Below, in pieces: positions 8,986-16,819 of a stretch of 33,325 bases of DNA (position 1 is its first letter; the number at the start of each line of letters is the position of its first letter). The notes below the pieces were generated by a model that saw only the letters and a program-made list of their open reading frames with translations, was not told the DNA's origin and did not search any database. Position numbers and translations under genes: made by a program. Source of the DNA: Mariprofundus sp. (GTDB lineage: Bacteria; Pseudomonadota; Zetaproteobacteria; Mariprofundales; Mariprofundaceae); assembly GCA_027013105.1 (NCBI GenBank), contig JALUYG010000347.1, positions 1 through 33,325 on the forward strand. Reading direction: 5' to 3'.

Positions 8986-9606
8986 TCAGAAGAACTTGTT
9001 CACCATCACACTGGCGCCGTAAAGAGATGCCTTGGATGTAGCGTTGGAGACAATGGAGAGCGGCACATTTTTCCAGTATTGAACCCACTCCACGCCGATA
9101 CTGCCCTTGCTGCGAAATTTATATTCCGCCCCGCCGCCATAACTGAAAGCGGATTTCCATGTCGTAATTGCCCCGCGCAGGCCGCGCGCGCTGGCGATTT
9201 GAAAACGCCCCGCAGTGCCGCCTACCAGGCCGTAAATCCTGAACTTCCGGCTCACAGGGTACTGAAATTTGAATAGGTAGGAGATGAAATTGGTGGTCTG
9301 TATCTCCAGATCAATCGGAGTGGCGCTGCCGATCGTGCCGGCAGGAAAGACGGTTGAAACACTGCCGCTCAATCCCGTACGCAGCTCAGCGCCCATATAT
9401 TGCTGGTAGTCGACACCGGCCTTGATGAAGCCCCCCCATGTCTTTTTGCTGAGCACCAGCGAGCCAAGCGCGCCCTGTTCGGAATACTTGGCGCCAAAAA
9501 GGCCGCCGCCCACGCCGACATAGGGCGTCAGGTCGTCCGCCTCTGCACGCAAAGCGCCACTGAACAGAAATAAAACCAGAAAAGTTACAATCCGTTTGCT
9601 CAACAT
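8986..9606 (-). CDS. Outer-membrane beta-barrel protein
   Basis: Signal peptide (MLSKRIVTFLVLFLFSGALRAEA), amphipathic strand pattern (TPYVGVGGGLFGAKY), terminal Phe (NKFF); 4 bp upstream of the secreted protein gene. Confidence 0.75.
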   Translation of the reverse strand: MLSKRIVTFLVLFLFSGALRAEADDLTPYVGVGGGLFGAKYSEQGALGSLVLSKKTWGGFIKAGVDYQQYMGAELRTGLSGSVSTVFPAGTIGSATPIDLEIQTTNFISYLFKFQYPVSRKFRIYGLVGGTAGRFQIASARGLRGAITTWKSAFSYGGGAEYKFRSKGSIGVEWVQYWKNVPLSIVSNATSKASLYGASVMVNKFF

Positions 9607-9756
9607 TTCCTCCGGAGTATGCAGCCGCTGTCGCCAAATGGCTCACACCATAGCAACTGAATTAATCGAGTAAAGAGTTAGATGAAAATTTACTGTAGCT
9701 TCTCCTGCCGGAAGATGCCGAACGGGTGATCATTACAGACGAGGGTAAGTCGTGCT

Positions 9757-10212
9757 ATGTTCATGAATCAAAGCAAAAAAACACTACGATGCCTGCCATG
9801 GTTGATTGCCATATTCATCGCACTGCCGATATGGGCCGCACTCTGGCTGTTGAACAAGCCACGCCTGGAGCCAGCCTGGCCCATCCATGCGCCGGCCACA
9901 TTTCTGTTACTTATCCTCATCTATCCCTTTCTGGAAGAGCTTGTATTTCGGGGCTTGATCCAGGGTGAACTCATGCACAAACAGACATTCAGGCGTTCAT
10001 ATGCAGGCATCAGCCGCGCCAATATGCTCACCAGCCTGCTATTTGCCGCAGCCCACATCTACGCCCACCCGTTCAGCATGGCCATGCTGGTTGTCGGGCC
10101 ATCACTGATCTTCGGGTATTTCCGCGACCGTTTTGATGGCTGGTTACTGCCGTCGATTCTTCTCCACATCTATTATAATCTGGGTTATTTCCTGATTTTT
10201 AGCCCCTTGTAG
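9757..10212 (+). CDS. CPBP/Rce1-type glutamic intramembrane protease; candidate MrtJ-type sorting enzyme
   Basis: Multi-TM with FLEELVFRG (EExxxR), FAAAHIYAHP, and LLPSILLHIYYNLGYF, the CPBP motif set. Confidence 0.78.
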   Translation: MFMNQSKKTLRCLPWLIAIFIALPIWAALWLLNKPRLEPAWPIHAPATFLLLILIYPFLEELVFRGLIQGELMHKQTFRRSYAGISRANMLTSLLFAAAHIYAHPFSMAMLVVGPSLIFGYFRDRFDGWLLPSILLHIYYNLGYFLIFSPL

Positions 10213-10217
10213 GCAAT

Positions 10218-10228
10218 GGGGGGGGGGG
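10218..10228. repeat. Poly-G tract (11 G)
   Basis: Direct reading; lies between the convergent protease gene and ffh. Confidence 0.9.
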
Positions 10229-10261
10229 AGCTGCGCCTCACGGCACGTCAACATGATTGCA

Positions 10262-11629
10262 TCACATCTTTGGCATGCCGGGCGGCATACCACCGCCCAT
10301 GCCACCAAATTTACCCATCATCTGCGCCATCATGCGCCGGCCTTTTCCGCCTTTCATGCGCTTCATCATCTTCTGCATCTGGGCGAACTGCTTGAGCATG
10401 CGGTTCAACTCCGGCACCGATGTGCCCGAGCCGGCAGCCACCCGGCGTTTGCGGCTGCCGTTGAGCAGCTTGGGGTACCGACGCTCTTTCGGCGTCATCG
10501 AATAGACCATCGCCTGCATGCGCCGGATCGGTTTGTCATCCATCTGCTCCAGCGCCTCCTTCGGCAGTTTCATGGCCGGCATCATCTTCAGCATCCCCGC
10601 CATGCCGCCCATTTTCTGCATCTGTCCCAACTGTTCGGCAAAATCACCGAGATCGAACTGCCCTTTTTTGATCTTGTCGGCCGCTTTGGCGGCCACCTTC
10701 TGATCGACGCTGGACTGAATCTTCTCCACCAGACCAACCACATCGCCCTGACCGAGAATACGCCCGGCCATGCGTGAAGGGTCGAACAGTTCAAACGCTT
10801 CGATTTTTTCGCCTGTACCGACATACCGGATCGGCACGCCGGTGCTGTGCGCCACCGATAGCGCCGCGCCGCCGCGCACATCGGCATCAGTCTTGGTCAG
10901 AATGCAACCAGACATATTGACCGCAGCATGGAACTGCTCGGCGATGGCGAGCGCCGTCTGACCCGTCATCGAGTCAAGCACCATCAGTCGCTCTGTCGCA
11001 CCGACCGCATCCGCCACCGATTTGATTTCCGCCATCAGTTCGTCATCCACCACCTGACGACCGGCAGTATCGAGAATCAACACATGCCGCCCATCGCGCC
11101 CGGCCTGTAATACGGCCGATTTGGCCATGGTCGCTGCGCTGGCGCCGTCGCCGGCGATATAGGGCACATCCACCTGGCCGGCCAGCACCTGCAGCTGCTC
11201 ACGCGCCGCCGGACGGGTGGCATCCACCGATGTAAGCGCCACTTTCTTGCCCTGACCAACCAGCAGACGCGCCAGCTTGCCCGCCGTCGTCGTTTTACCG
11301 GCGCCTTGCAAGCCGCAGAGCAGAATCACCGATGGAATTTTGGAGAGATCAAGATCGCGCCGCTGCCCGCCAAGCAGATCGGTCAGCACATCATTGAGAA
11401 TCTTGATGATCACCTGACCCGGCTGCAGCGATTTCGCCACCTCGGCGCCCAGCGCCCGCTCGCGCACCTCGCTCATCAAATGGCGCACCACCGGCAGCGC
11501 CACATCCGCCTCCAGCATCGCCAGGCGCATCTCACGCAGCGTGGCATCGAGATCGGCTTCGGAAACACGCGCCGCACCGCGCAATTTATGGGCAATATCG
11601 CCAAATTTCTCACTTAATCGACTAAACAT
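10262..11629 (-). CDS. ffh: Signal recognition particle protein Ffh (SRP54) with divergent GTPase motifs
   Basis: NG domain GLQGAGKTTTAGKLA, DTAGRQ, TKTDADVRGGAAL; M domain GSRKRRVAAGSGTSVPELNRMLKQF and Met-rich tail. Confidence 0.95.
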   Translation of the reverse strand: MFSRLSEKFGDIAHKLRGAARVSEADLDATLREMRLAMLEADVALPVVRHLMSEVRERALGAEVAKSLQPGQVIIKILNDVLTDLLGGQRRDLDLSKIPSVILLCGLQGAGKTTTAGKLARLLVGQGKKVALTSVDATRPAAREQLQVLAGQVDVPYIAGDGASAATMAKSAVLQAGRDGRHVLILDTAGRQVVDDELMAEIKSVADAVGATERLMVLDSMTGQTALAIAEQFHAAVNMSGCILTKTDADVRGGAALSVAHSTGVPIRYVGTGEKIEAFELFDPSRMAGRILGQGDVVGLVEKIQSSVDQKVAAKAADKIKKGQFDLGDFAEQLGQMQKMGGMAGMLKMMPAMKLPKEALEQMDDKPIRRMQAMVYSMTPKERRYPKLLNGSRKRRVAAGSGTSVPELNRMLKQFAQMQKMMKRMKGGKGRRMMAQMMGKFGGMGGGMPPGMPKM

Positions 11630-11664
11630 TTTTTACCTGCTTCCTTTCCCTGATCTGTAGTTAA

Positions 11665-11700
11665 TTTTCATCCGCCTTCATCTGCGTTCATCTGCGGTTA
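11665..11700. repeat. Period-10 tandem repeat (CGCAGATGAA family)
   Basis: Minus strand TAACCGCAGATGAACGCAGATGAAGGCGGATGAAAA. Confidence 0.8.
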
Positions 11701-11711
11701 GTGCTTTCGAC

Positions 11712-12992
11712 TTAAACCACCATCCCCGCCCCAACGGTGTTGTTGGTAAATGTATCGATCACAATAAAGCTGCCGGTCGTACGGTTCTCCGCATAGCTAT
11801 CGCAGTGCAGCGGCTTCATCAGCTTGAAGGTGATCTGGCCGATTTCATTCATGGCCAACTCATCGGCCTCATCCTTGTTGAGCGTATGAATATCACGGCG
11901 AAAATCGATGCTGGCCACCATCGCTCTGACGCTGTTGGTGGTATGCTTCAGCAGGTATTTTTTTCGCACGGACAGCGGCTCATCGCCAATCCAGCAGACA
12001 TTGGCGGTCAGCTCCTTGCTGTCGGCGGTTTCATGGCCCGGGTGCACCAGCATATCGCCGCGCGACAAGTCGATTTCATCATTCAGCGTCAGCGTAATGC
12101 TCTGCGGCGCAAAAGCCTCGTTCAGATTGCCATCAAAGGTGACGATCTCTTTCACAGTCGAGCGATTGCCGCTGGGAATCGCCACCACTTCGTCGCCAAC
12201 CTTCACCGTGCCGGACGCAATCGTACCCATAAAACCGCGATAATCGGGCAGATCGGCCGTCTGCGGCCGGTTCACCAGTTGCACCGGCAAACGGAAGGGC
12301 TTTTTATCCACATCGTCCAGCACCGACAACCCCTCCAGCGTTTCCAGCAACGTTTGGCCCTCATACCAACCCATATTGTCGCCGCGCACAGCCACCATAT
12401 CGCCATCCAGCGCCGACATCGGAATACAGATCAGATTCTTCACCCCCTGCCTGGCGCAGTAGTCATTCATCTCATCGCGAATCTGTTCAAAAACCGCCCG
12501 GTCGTGATCAACCAGATCCATCTTGTTGACCGCCACAATCAGATGCGGAATCCCCAACAACCCCAGGATATGGGTATGTCGCCTGGTCTGCTGCATCACG
12601 CCGTTGCGCGCATCGATGAGAATAATGGCGGCATTGGCGGTTGAGGCGCCGGTCACCATATTGCGCGTGTACTGCTCATGGCCCGGACAGTCGGCCATAA
12701 TAAACTTGCGTTTCGGGGTGGCAAAATAGCGATAGGCCACATCGATGGTGATGCCCTGCTCGCGTTCGGCCGACAAACCGTCAGTCAACATGGCCAGATC
12801 AATCTCCGCCGCCGAAGCGACATGCTCCACCCCTTTCTGTTTGCGCACAGCCAGCAACTGATCCTCAAACGCCCCCTTGGTATCGACCAGCAGACGCCCG
12901 ATCAGTGTCGATTTGCCATCATCCACACTGCCCACCGTCACCAGCCGCAGCAGTTCGATCTCTTCAGCTACCTTGATATTAAGTTTAGTCAT
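11712..12992 (-). CDS. cysN: Sulfate adenylyltransferase subunit 1 (CysN GTPase)
   Basis: LLRLVTVGSVDDGKSTLIGRLL, EREQGITIDVAYRYF, DCPGHEQYTRNMVTGAS; ATG (MTKLNIK) at 12992 preferred over GTG at 13001. Confidence 0.93.
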   Translation of the reverse strand: MTKLNIKVAEEIELLRLVTVGSVDDGKSTLIGRLLVDTKGAFEDQLLAVRKQKGVEHVASAAEIDLAMLTDGLSAEREQGITIDVAYRYFATPKRKFIMADCPGHEQYTRNMVTGASTANAAIILIDARNGVMQQTRRHTHILGLLGIPHLIVAVNKMDLVDHDRAVFEQIRDEMNDYCARQGVKNLICIPMSALDGDMVAVRGDNMGWYEGQTLLETLEGLSVLDDVDKKPFRLPVQLVNRPQTADLPDYRGFMGTIASGTVKVGDEVVAIPSGNRSTVKEIVTFDGNLNEAFAPQSITLTLNDEIDLSRGDMLVHPGHETADSKELTANVCWIGDEPLSVRKKYLLKHTTNSVRAMVASIDFRRDIHTLNKDEADELAMNEIGQITFKLMKPLHCDSYAENRTTGSFIVIDTFTNNTVGAGMVV

Positions 12993-13008
12993 CTCTTTCA
13001 CCCTTCAG

Positions 13009-13078
13009 GGTGAGGGGTGAGGGGTGAAGCGTCAGGGGGAAAGCTCCTCCTCACACCTCACACCTCACGCCTCACGCC
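13009..13078. repeat. Inverted arrangement of period-7 repeats (GTGAGGG / CCTCACR)
   Basis: GGTGAGGGGTGAGGGGTGAAG ... CTCCTCACACCTCACACCTCACGCCTCACGCC. Confidence 0.8.
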
Positions 13079-13079
13079 A

Positions 13080-14003
13080 CTAGAAATACCCTTCTTTTTT
13101 CTTGTCTTCCATCGAATTGGAGCCGTGGTCGATGATGCGTGTTTCACGCTCCGAGCGGCGCGCTGCGGCCGCTTCAATAACAATCTCATCCATATTGGTG
13201 GCATCCGAACGCACCGCGCCCGTGCACGGGCTGCACCCGAGGGTGCGGAAACGGCTCATCACCATCTTCGGCTCCTCGCCTTCCAGCAGCTGATCCTGCA
13301 TCTCTTCATAGTAGGGAATCAGCAGATGCTTACGCTCCACCATCAATCGTTCCTTGGCAAAATAGAGCGGCACAATCGGAATGTTCTCTTCACGAATATA
13401 GAGCCAGATATCCATCTCAGTCCAGTTGGAGATCGGGAATACGCGCACGCTTTCACCTTCATGTATGCGGCCATTATAGATATTCCACAGTTCGGGACGC
13501 TGATTCTTCGGATCCCACTGGCCGAACTCGTCACGCATGGAGAATACGCGTTCCTTGGCTCGACTGCGCTCTTCATCGCGGCGCGCACCGCCGAAGGCGG
13601 CATCGTACTCACCCTCTTCCAGCGCATCGAGCAGCCCCTGCGTTTTCAACGCGCCGCAGCAGCGCGCCACGCCGTACTCCTTCGGATTCATGCCTTTGGC
13701 GATGGCCTCCTCATTGCGTCGCACAATCAGATTGGCGCCGATCTCCTTACAAAATGAATCCCGGAATTCATACATCTCCTTAAACTTGAAACCGGTATCG
13801 ACATGCAACAGCGGAAACGGCAATGGCGCCGGATAAAACGCCTTGCGCGCCAGATGCAATAACACGCTGGAATCCTTGCCCACCGAATAGAGCATGACCG
13901 GATTACGAAACTCCGCCACCACTTCACGGATAATATGAATCGACTCCGCCTCCAGCGCTTTAAGCTGCGTCAGTTTGTGTTCAGATATGTTACTTTCAGA
14001 CAT
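13080..14003 (-). CDS. cysD: Sulfate adenylyltransferase subunit 2 (CysD)
   Basis: [40 protein letters not shown]; start at [14 protein letters not shown]. Confidence 0.93.
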   Translation of the reverse strand: MSESNISEHKLTQLKALEAESIHIIREVVAEFRNPVMLYSVGKDSSVLLHLARKAFYPAPLPFPLLHVDTGFKFKEMYEFRDSFCKEIGANLIVRRNEEAIAKGMNPKEYGVARCCGALKTQGLLDALEEGEYDAAFGGARRDEERSRAKERVFSMRDEFGQWDPKNQRPELWNIYNGRIHEGESVRVFPISNWTEMDIWLYIREENIPIVPLYFAKERLMVERKHLLIPYYEEMQDQLLEGEEPKMVMSRFRTLGCSPCTGAVRSDATNMDEIVIEAAAARRSERETRIIDHGSNSMEDKKKEGYF

Positions 14004-14120
14004 TAACGTCTCCTGCTTATCTATGATGAAGCCATCAACAACTTCACTTAAATCGTCATCATGGGAAAATCGTACAGTGGCGGCCATTATAGCAGAAATA
14101 AACCTGCGCGCGCGAACCGC

Positions 14121-16778
14121 CTATCCCAACGCCCCGCCGTTCACCCCAAAACCAATCAGCGGCCACCAGAATTGCACCAACAACACGAACAGCAGCAGCG
14201 CCGTCAGGGATAGCGCCGCGCCGAATCGCAACATCGCCAGGCGCTCCACAAAACCGGTGCCGAACGCCATGGCGTTGGGCGGCGTGCCCATCGGCAGCAT
14301 AAAGGCGAAGCCTGCAATAATACCCACCGACAGCGCCACCGCGAGCGGATCGATGCCGGCCGAGAGCCCTGCAGAAATCGCAACCGGCAACAAAATCGCC
14401 ACCGCCGCCGCATTGCTGACCCCTTCGGTTAAAATCAATGTCGCCAGCGTCATCACCACAATCAACGACAAGCCGGTCAGCCCGTGCGGCAACAACTGCG
14501 TGGCCAGCCACGCCCCCGCGCCGCTAACGCTCAACGCCGAGCCGACTGCAATGGCGCCGCCATACATCAGTACCACGCTCCAGCTCACATGCTGTTCAAT
14601 CTCATCCCAACGCACCAGTCTCAGCCCGAACATGCTCGCCACGCTGAGCAGCGCGATCGCAGCCAGCGAGGTGGAATGCCCGCCAGCCATCCAGGCGACC
14701 ACCGTCAATGCGATCAACCCACCCATCAACCAGCCGCGCAGCTGTAGGTTACCCAGCTCCAGTTGACGCTCTTCAATACACCGACGCGCTTCGCTCACAC
14801 TGATCCTGTCAAACGGAGTCACCATCAGCAGTAGCGCCATCGCCGCCAGCAGCATCAGCACAACCAGCGGCGCCGCCGCCAGCGTCCAGTCCAGAAATGT
14901 GAATGTACGGCCGGAAATCTGTTGCACCATGCCCAGCGCCAACGGCCCGCGAGCACCGCCCAGCAGCGTCATCACGCCGCCGATAATCGCCCCCCACGCC
15001 ACTGCAAAAAACAGCGACTGGGCATAACGATCACCGATCTTCAGATTCAGGTGGCGAACAATATCCCGTGCAATCGGCAGAAAGATCGCCGCCACAGCAT
15101 GTTCGGGCATGACAAAGGCCATCACGGCCGGCAACCACAGCATCACCATCAACAGCTGTTTCGGCCCCGACCCCAATCGATCGATCAACGCCAGCGCCAC
15201 ATGCTCCGACAAGCCGGTAGCGCGGGCGCCGGCCGCCAGCATAAATGCGCCCAGAATAAAAAACACCGCCGGCGTACCGAACATGCTGTACGCCTCGGCG
15301 GCCGGAACCACGCCGCTTAACGGCAGCAGCGCCAACCCCAGCAGCGACGTCACCGCCAACGGAATCAGGCCGCTCACCCACAACGCCAGACAGAACAGGA
15401 AGATCAACAAGGCATGCCAGCCCTGGCCGCTCAAGCCTGCCGGCGACTCCTGCAGGCCAGCCCACAGGCCAAGCAGCGAGAACAGCGTCAGGGCCGCAAA
15501 TGGCACGCCCTCTTTGGCCAGCGCCCAATGCAGCGACTGCTTGCCAGACCGCCTGCTCCGCGCATCCATCCTGCCGTTGGAACGCAGATAACGGCGCAGC
15601 CCGTCCATCCAGCCGGAAACGTGACGACCAAGGCTGGATGTGGCCACCTGCTCCGGCAGATAGGGCTCCTTACCCACCAGCAAGCCGCTCTCCATCGGTG
15701 TCAGCACCCGCCCCATATCACGCAAGCGGTGCGTCGGCATGCCGGAGGATTCCAGCAACTCATACTGCACCAGCAGCGCCTGCTCCACATCATCCAGACT
15801 GGCCAATGGGCAGTCGCTCAAAGCCGTGCCCGGCAGCGGGCGAAACGGCAGCAGCATCGGCACAATGCCCTGCCCGACCAGCATCTTCATGCCCGCAATT
15901 GTCGATTTCAGCGGTTCAAGCCCGACTATCAGGTGGCTAACCACCGCGCCGGAGCGAAACACCGAACGGGCATGGCTCAGCGCCCGGTATATCGCTTTTT
16001 GCCCGCCAATCGCCTGTTTGCCCGGACAGATTTCAGCAAAGCGATCGGCGTCATACACCTCGACATTACAGACAAAGACATCCAGCCCGGCTTCATACAA
16101 CTCATCGATGGCGGACAGATCGGACGGGGCGACGGTCTCCAGCGCAATCTGGCGATGGCCCAAGTGCTTGCGCAGCAGCGCCACAACCGCCACCAGCTTT
16201 CGCAGGCCGACATCATCGGACGGAGAGTAGCCGTTGTAGAGATAGACCGTATCCACTTCGCGTTCGGCCAGCGCCGCCCGCACTGTCTCCACCAGTTCCA
16301 GCGGATCGCGCAGCGGCGGTTCCGCCGCATTGAGCATTGAGTCGTACTGACAATACTGGCAGGCCTGACCCGGCTTATTGAAAAAGCCGCAGCCCAGAAA
16401 CGGATGTAAAATCAACAGCCGATCATGCAGCGCCGCGAAACTGCCCATGCGCGCGCCGCTACGGGTGGTTTTCTGATAAAAAGCCGGCGCCGGCAGCAGC
16501 GTGACCGGCGACACCTCGCCGGCGCAATGCAACTCTGTTTTATCGCCCTGATGATGCAACGAAAAGGTGCTCTTTTCAGTGTATGGCTGGCCGACCGGCA
16601 CCGTGCACATCTGGCCAGTCGGCAGCCGGATATCGAGCACTGTCTCAATCGCATTGGCCTGCGAAATCCATCTGGAGGCCTGCGGCAAGCCTTCCGGCAA
16701 CGCCACGCCCCGGCTAACCAGCGACAGCTTGGTGCGCCCCGGATTGGCAAACGGATGCAGATCAGTAATGGCGTTCAT
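14121..16778 (-). CDS. Fusion: N-terminal radical-SAM domain plus C-terminal SLC13/DASS-type anion permease
   Basis: N-terminal half has CGFFNKPGQACQYCQYDS (Cx9Cx2C) and radical-SAM barrel segments (VYLYNGYSPSDD, DVFVCNVEVYD, SHLIVGLEPLKSTIAGM); C-terminal half about 11 TMs with SLC13 features (ILTEGVSNAAAVAILLPVA, AFMLPMGTPPNAMAFG). Start assigned to MNAITDLHPF. Confidence 0.8.
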   Translation of the reverse strand: MNAITDLHPFANPGRTKLSLVSRGVALPEGLPQASRWISQANAIETVLDIRLPTGQMCTVPVGQPYTEKSTFSLHHQGDKTELHCAGEVSPVTLLPAPAFYQKTTRSGARMGSFAALHDRLLILHPFLGCGFFNKPGQACQYCQYDSMLNAAEPPLRDPLELVETVRAALAEREVDTVYLYNGYSPSDDVGLRKLVAVVALLRKHLGHRQIALETVAPSDLSAIDELYEAGLDVFVCNVEVYDADRFAEICPGKQAIGGQKAIYRALSHARSVFRSGAVVSHLIVGLEPLKSTIAGMKMLVGQGIVPMLLPFRPLPGTALSDCPLASLDDVEQALLVQYELLESSGMPTHRLRDMGRVLTPMESGLLVGKEPYLPEQVATSSLGRHVSGWMDGLRRYLRSNGRMDARSRRSGKQSLHWALAKEGVPFAALTLFSLLGLWAGLQESPAGLSGQGWHALLIFLFCLALWVSGLIPLAVTSLLGLALLPLSGVVPAAEAYSMFGTPAVFFILGAFMLAAGARATGLSEHVALALIDRLGSGPKQLLMVMLWLPAVMAFVMPEHAVAAIFLPIARDIVRHLNLKIGDRYAQSLFFAVAWGAIIGGVMTLLGGARGPLALGMVQQISGRTFTFLDWTLAAAPLVVLMLLAAMALLLMVTPFDRISVSEARRCIEERQLELGNLQLRGWLMGGLIALTVVAWMAGGHSTSLAAIALLSVASMFGLRLVRWDEIEQHVSWSVVLMYGGAIAVGSALSVSGAGAWLATQLLPHGLTGLSLIVVMTLATLILTEGVSNAAAVAILLPVAISAGLSAGIDPLAVALSVGIIAGFAFMLPMGTPPNAMAFGTGFVERLAMLRFGAALSLTALLLFVLLVQFWWPLIGFGVNGGALG

Positions 16779-16819
16779 CAGGGGGCGCCGGGCGTCTGTC
16801 GAATGATCGTCAGCTCTGG

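Noticed and set aside
13009-13078. Possible CRISPR array
   Set aside because: Units are about 7 bp with no spacers; no cas genes in the window.
15414-16340. 308-aa plus-strand ORF opposite the radical-SAM/SLC13 fusion
   Set aside because: Shadow ORF; no recognisable motif while the opposite strand has clear domains.
14121-16778. Fusion as an annotation or assembly artefact of two genes
   Set aside because: Frame is open through the junction with a plausible linker and no stop; still listed for read-level confirmation.
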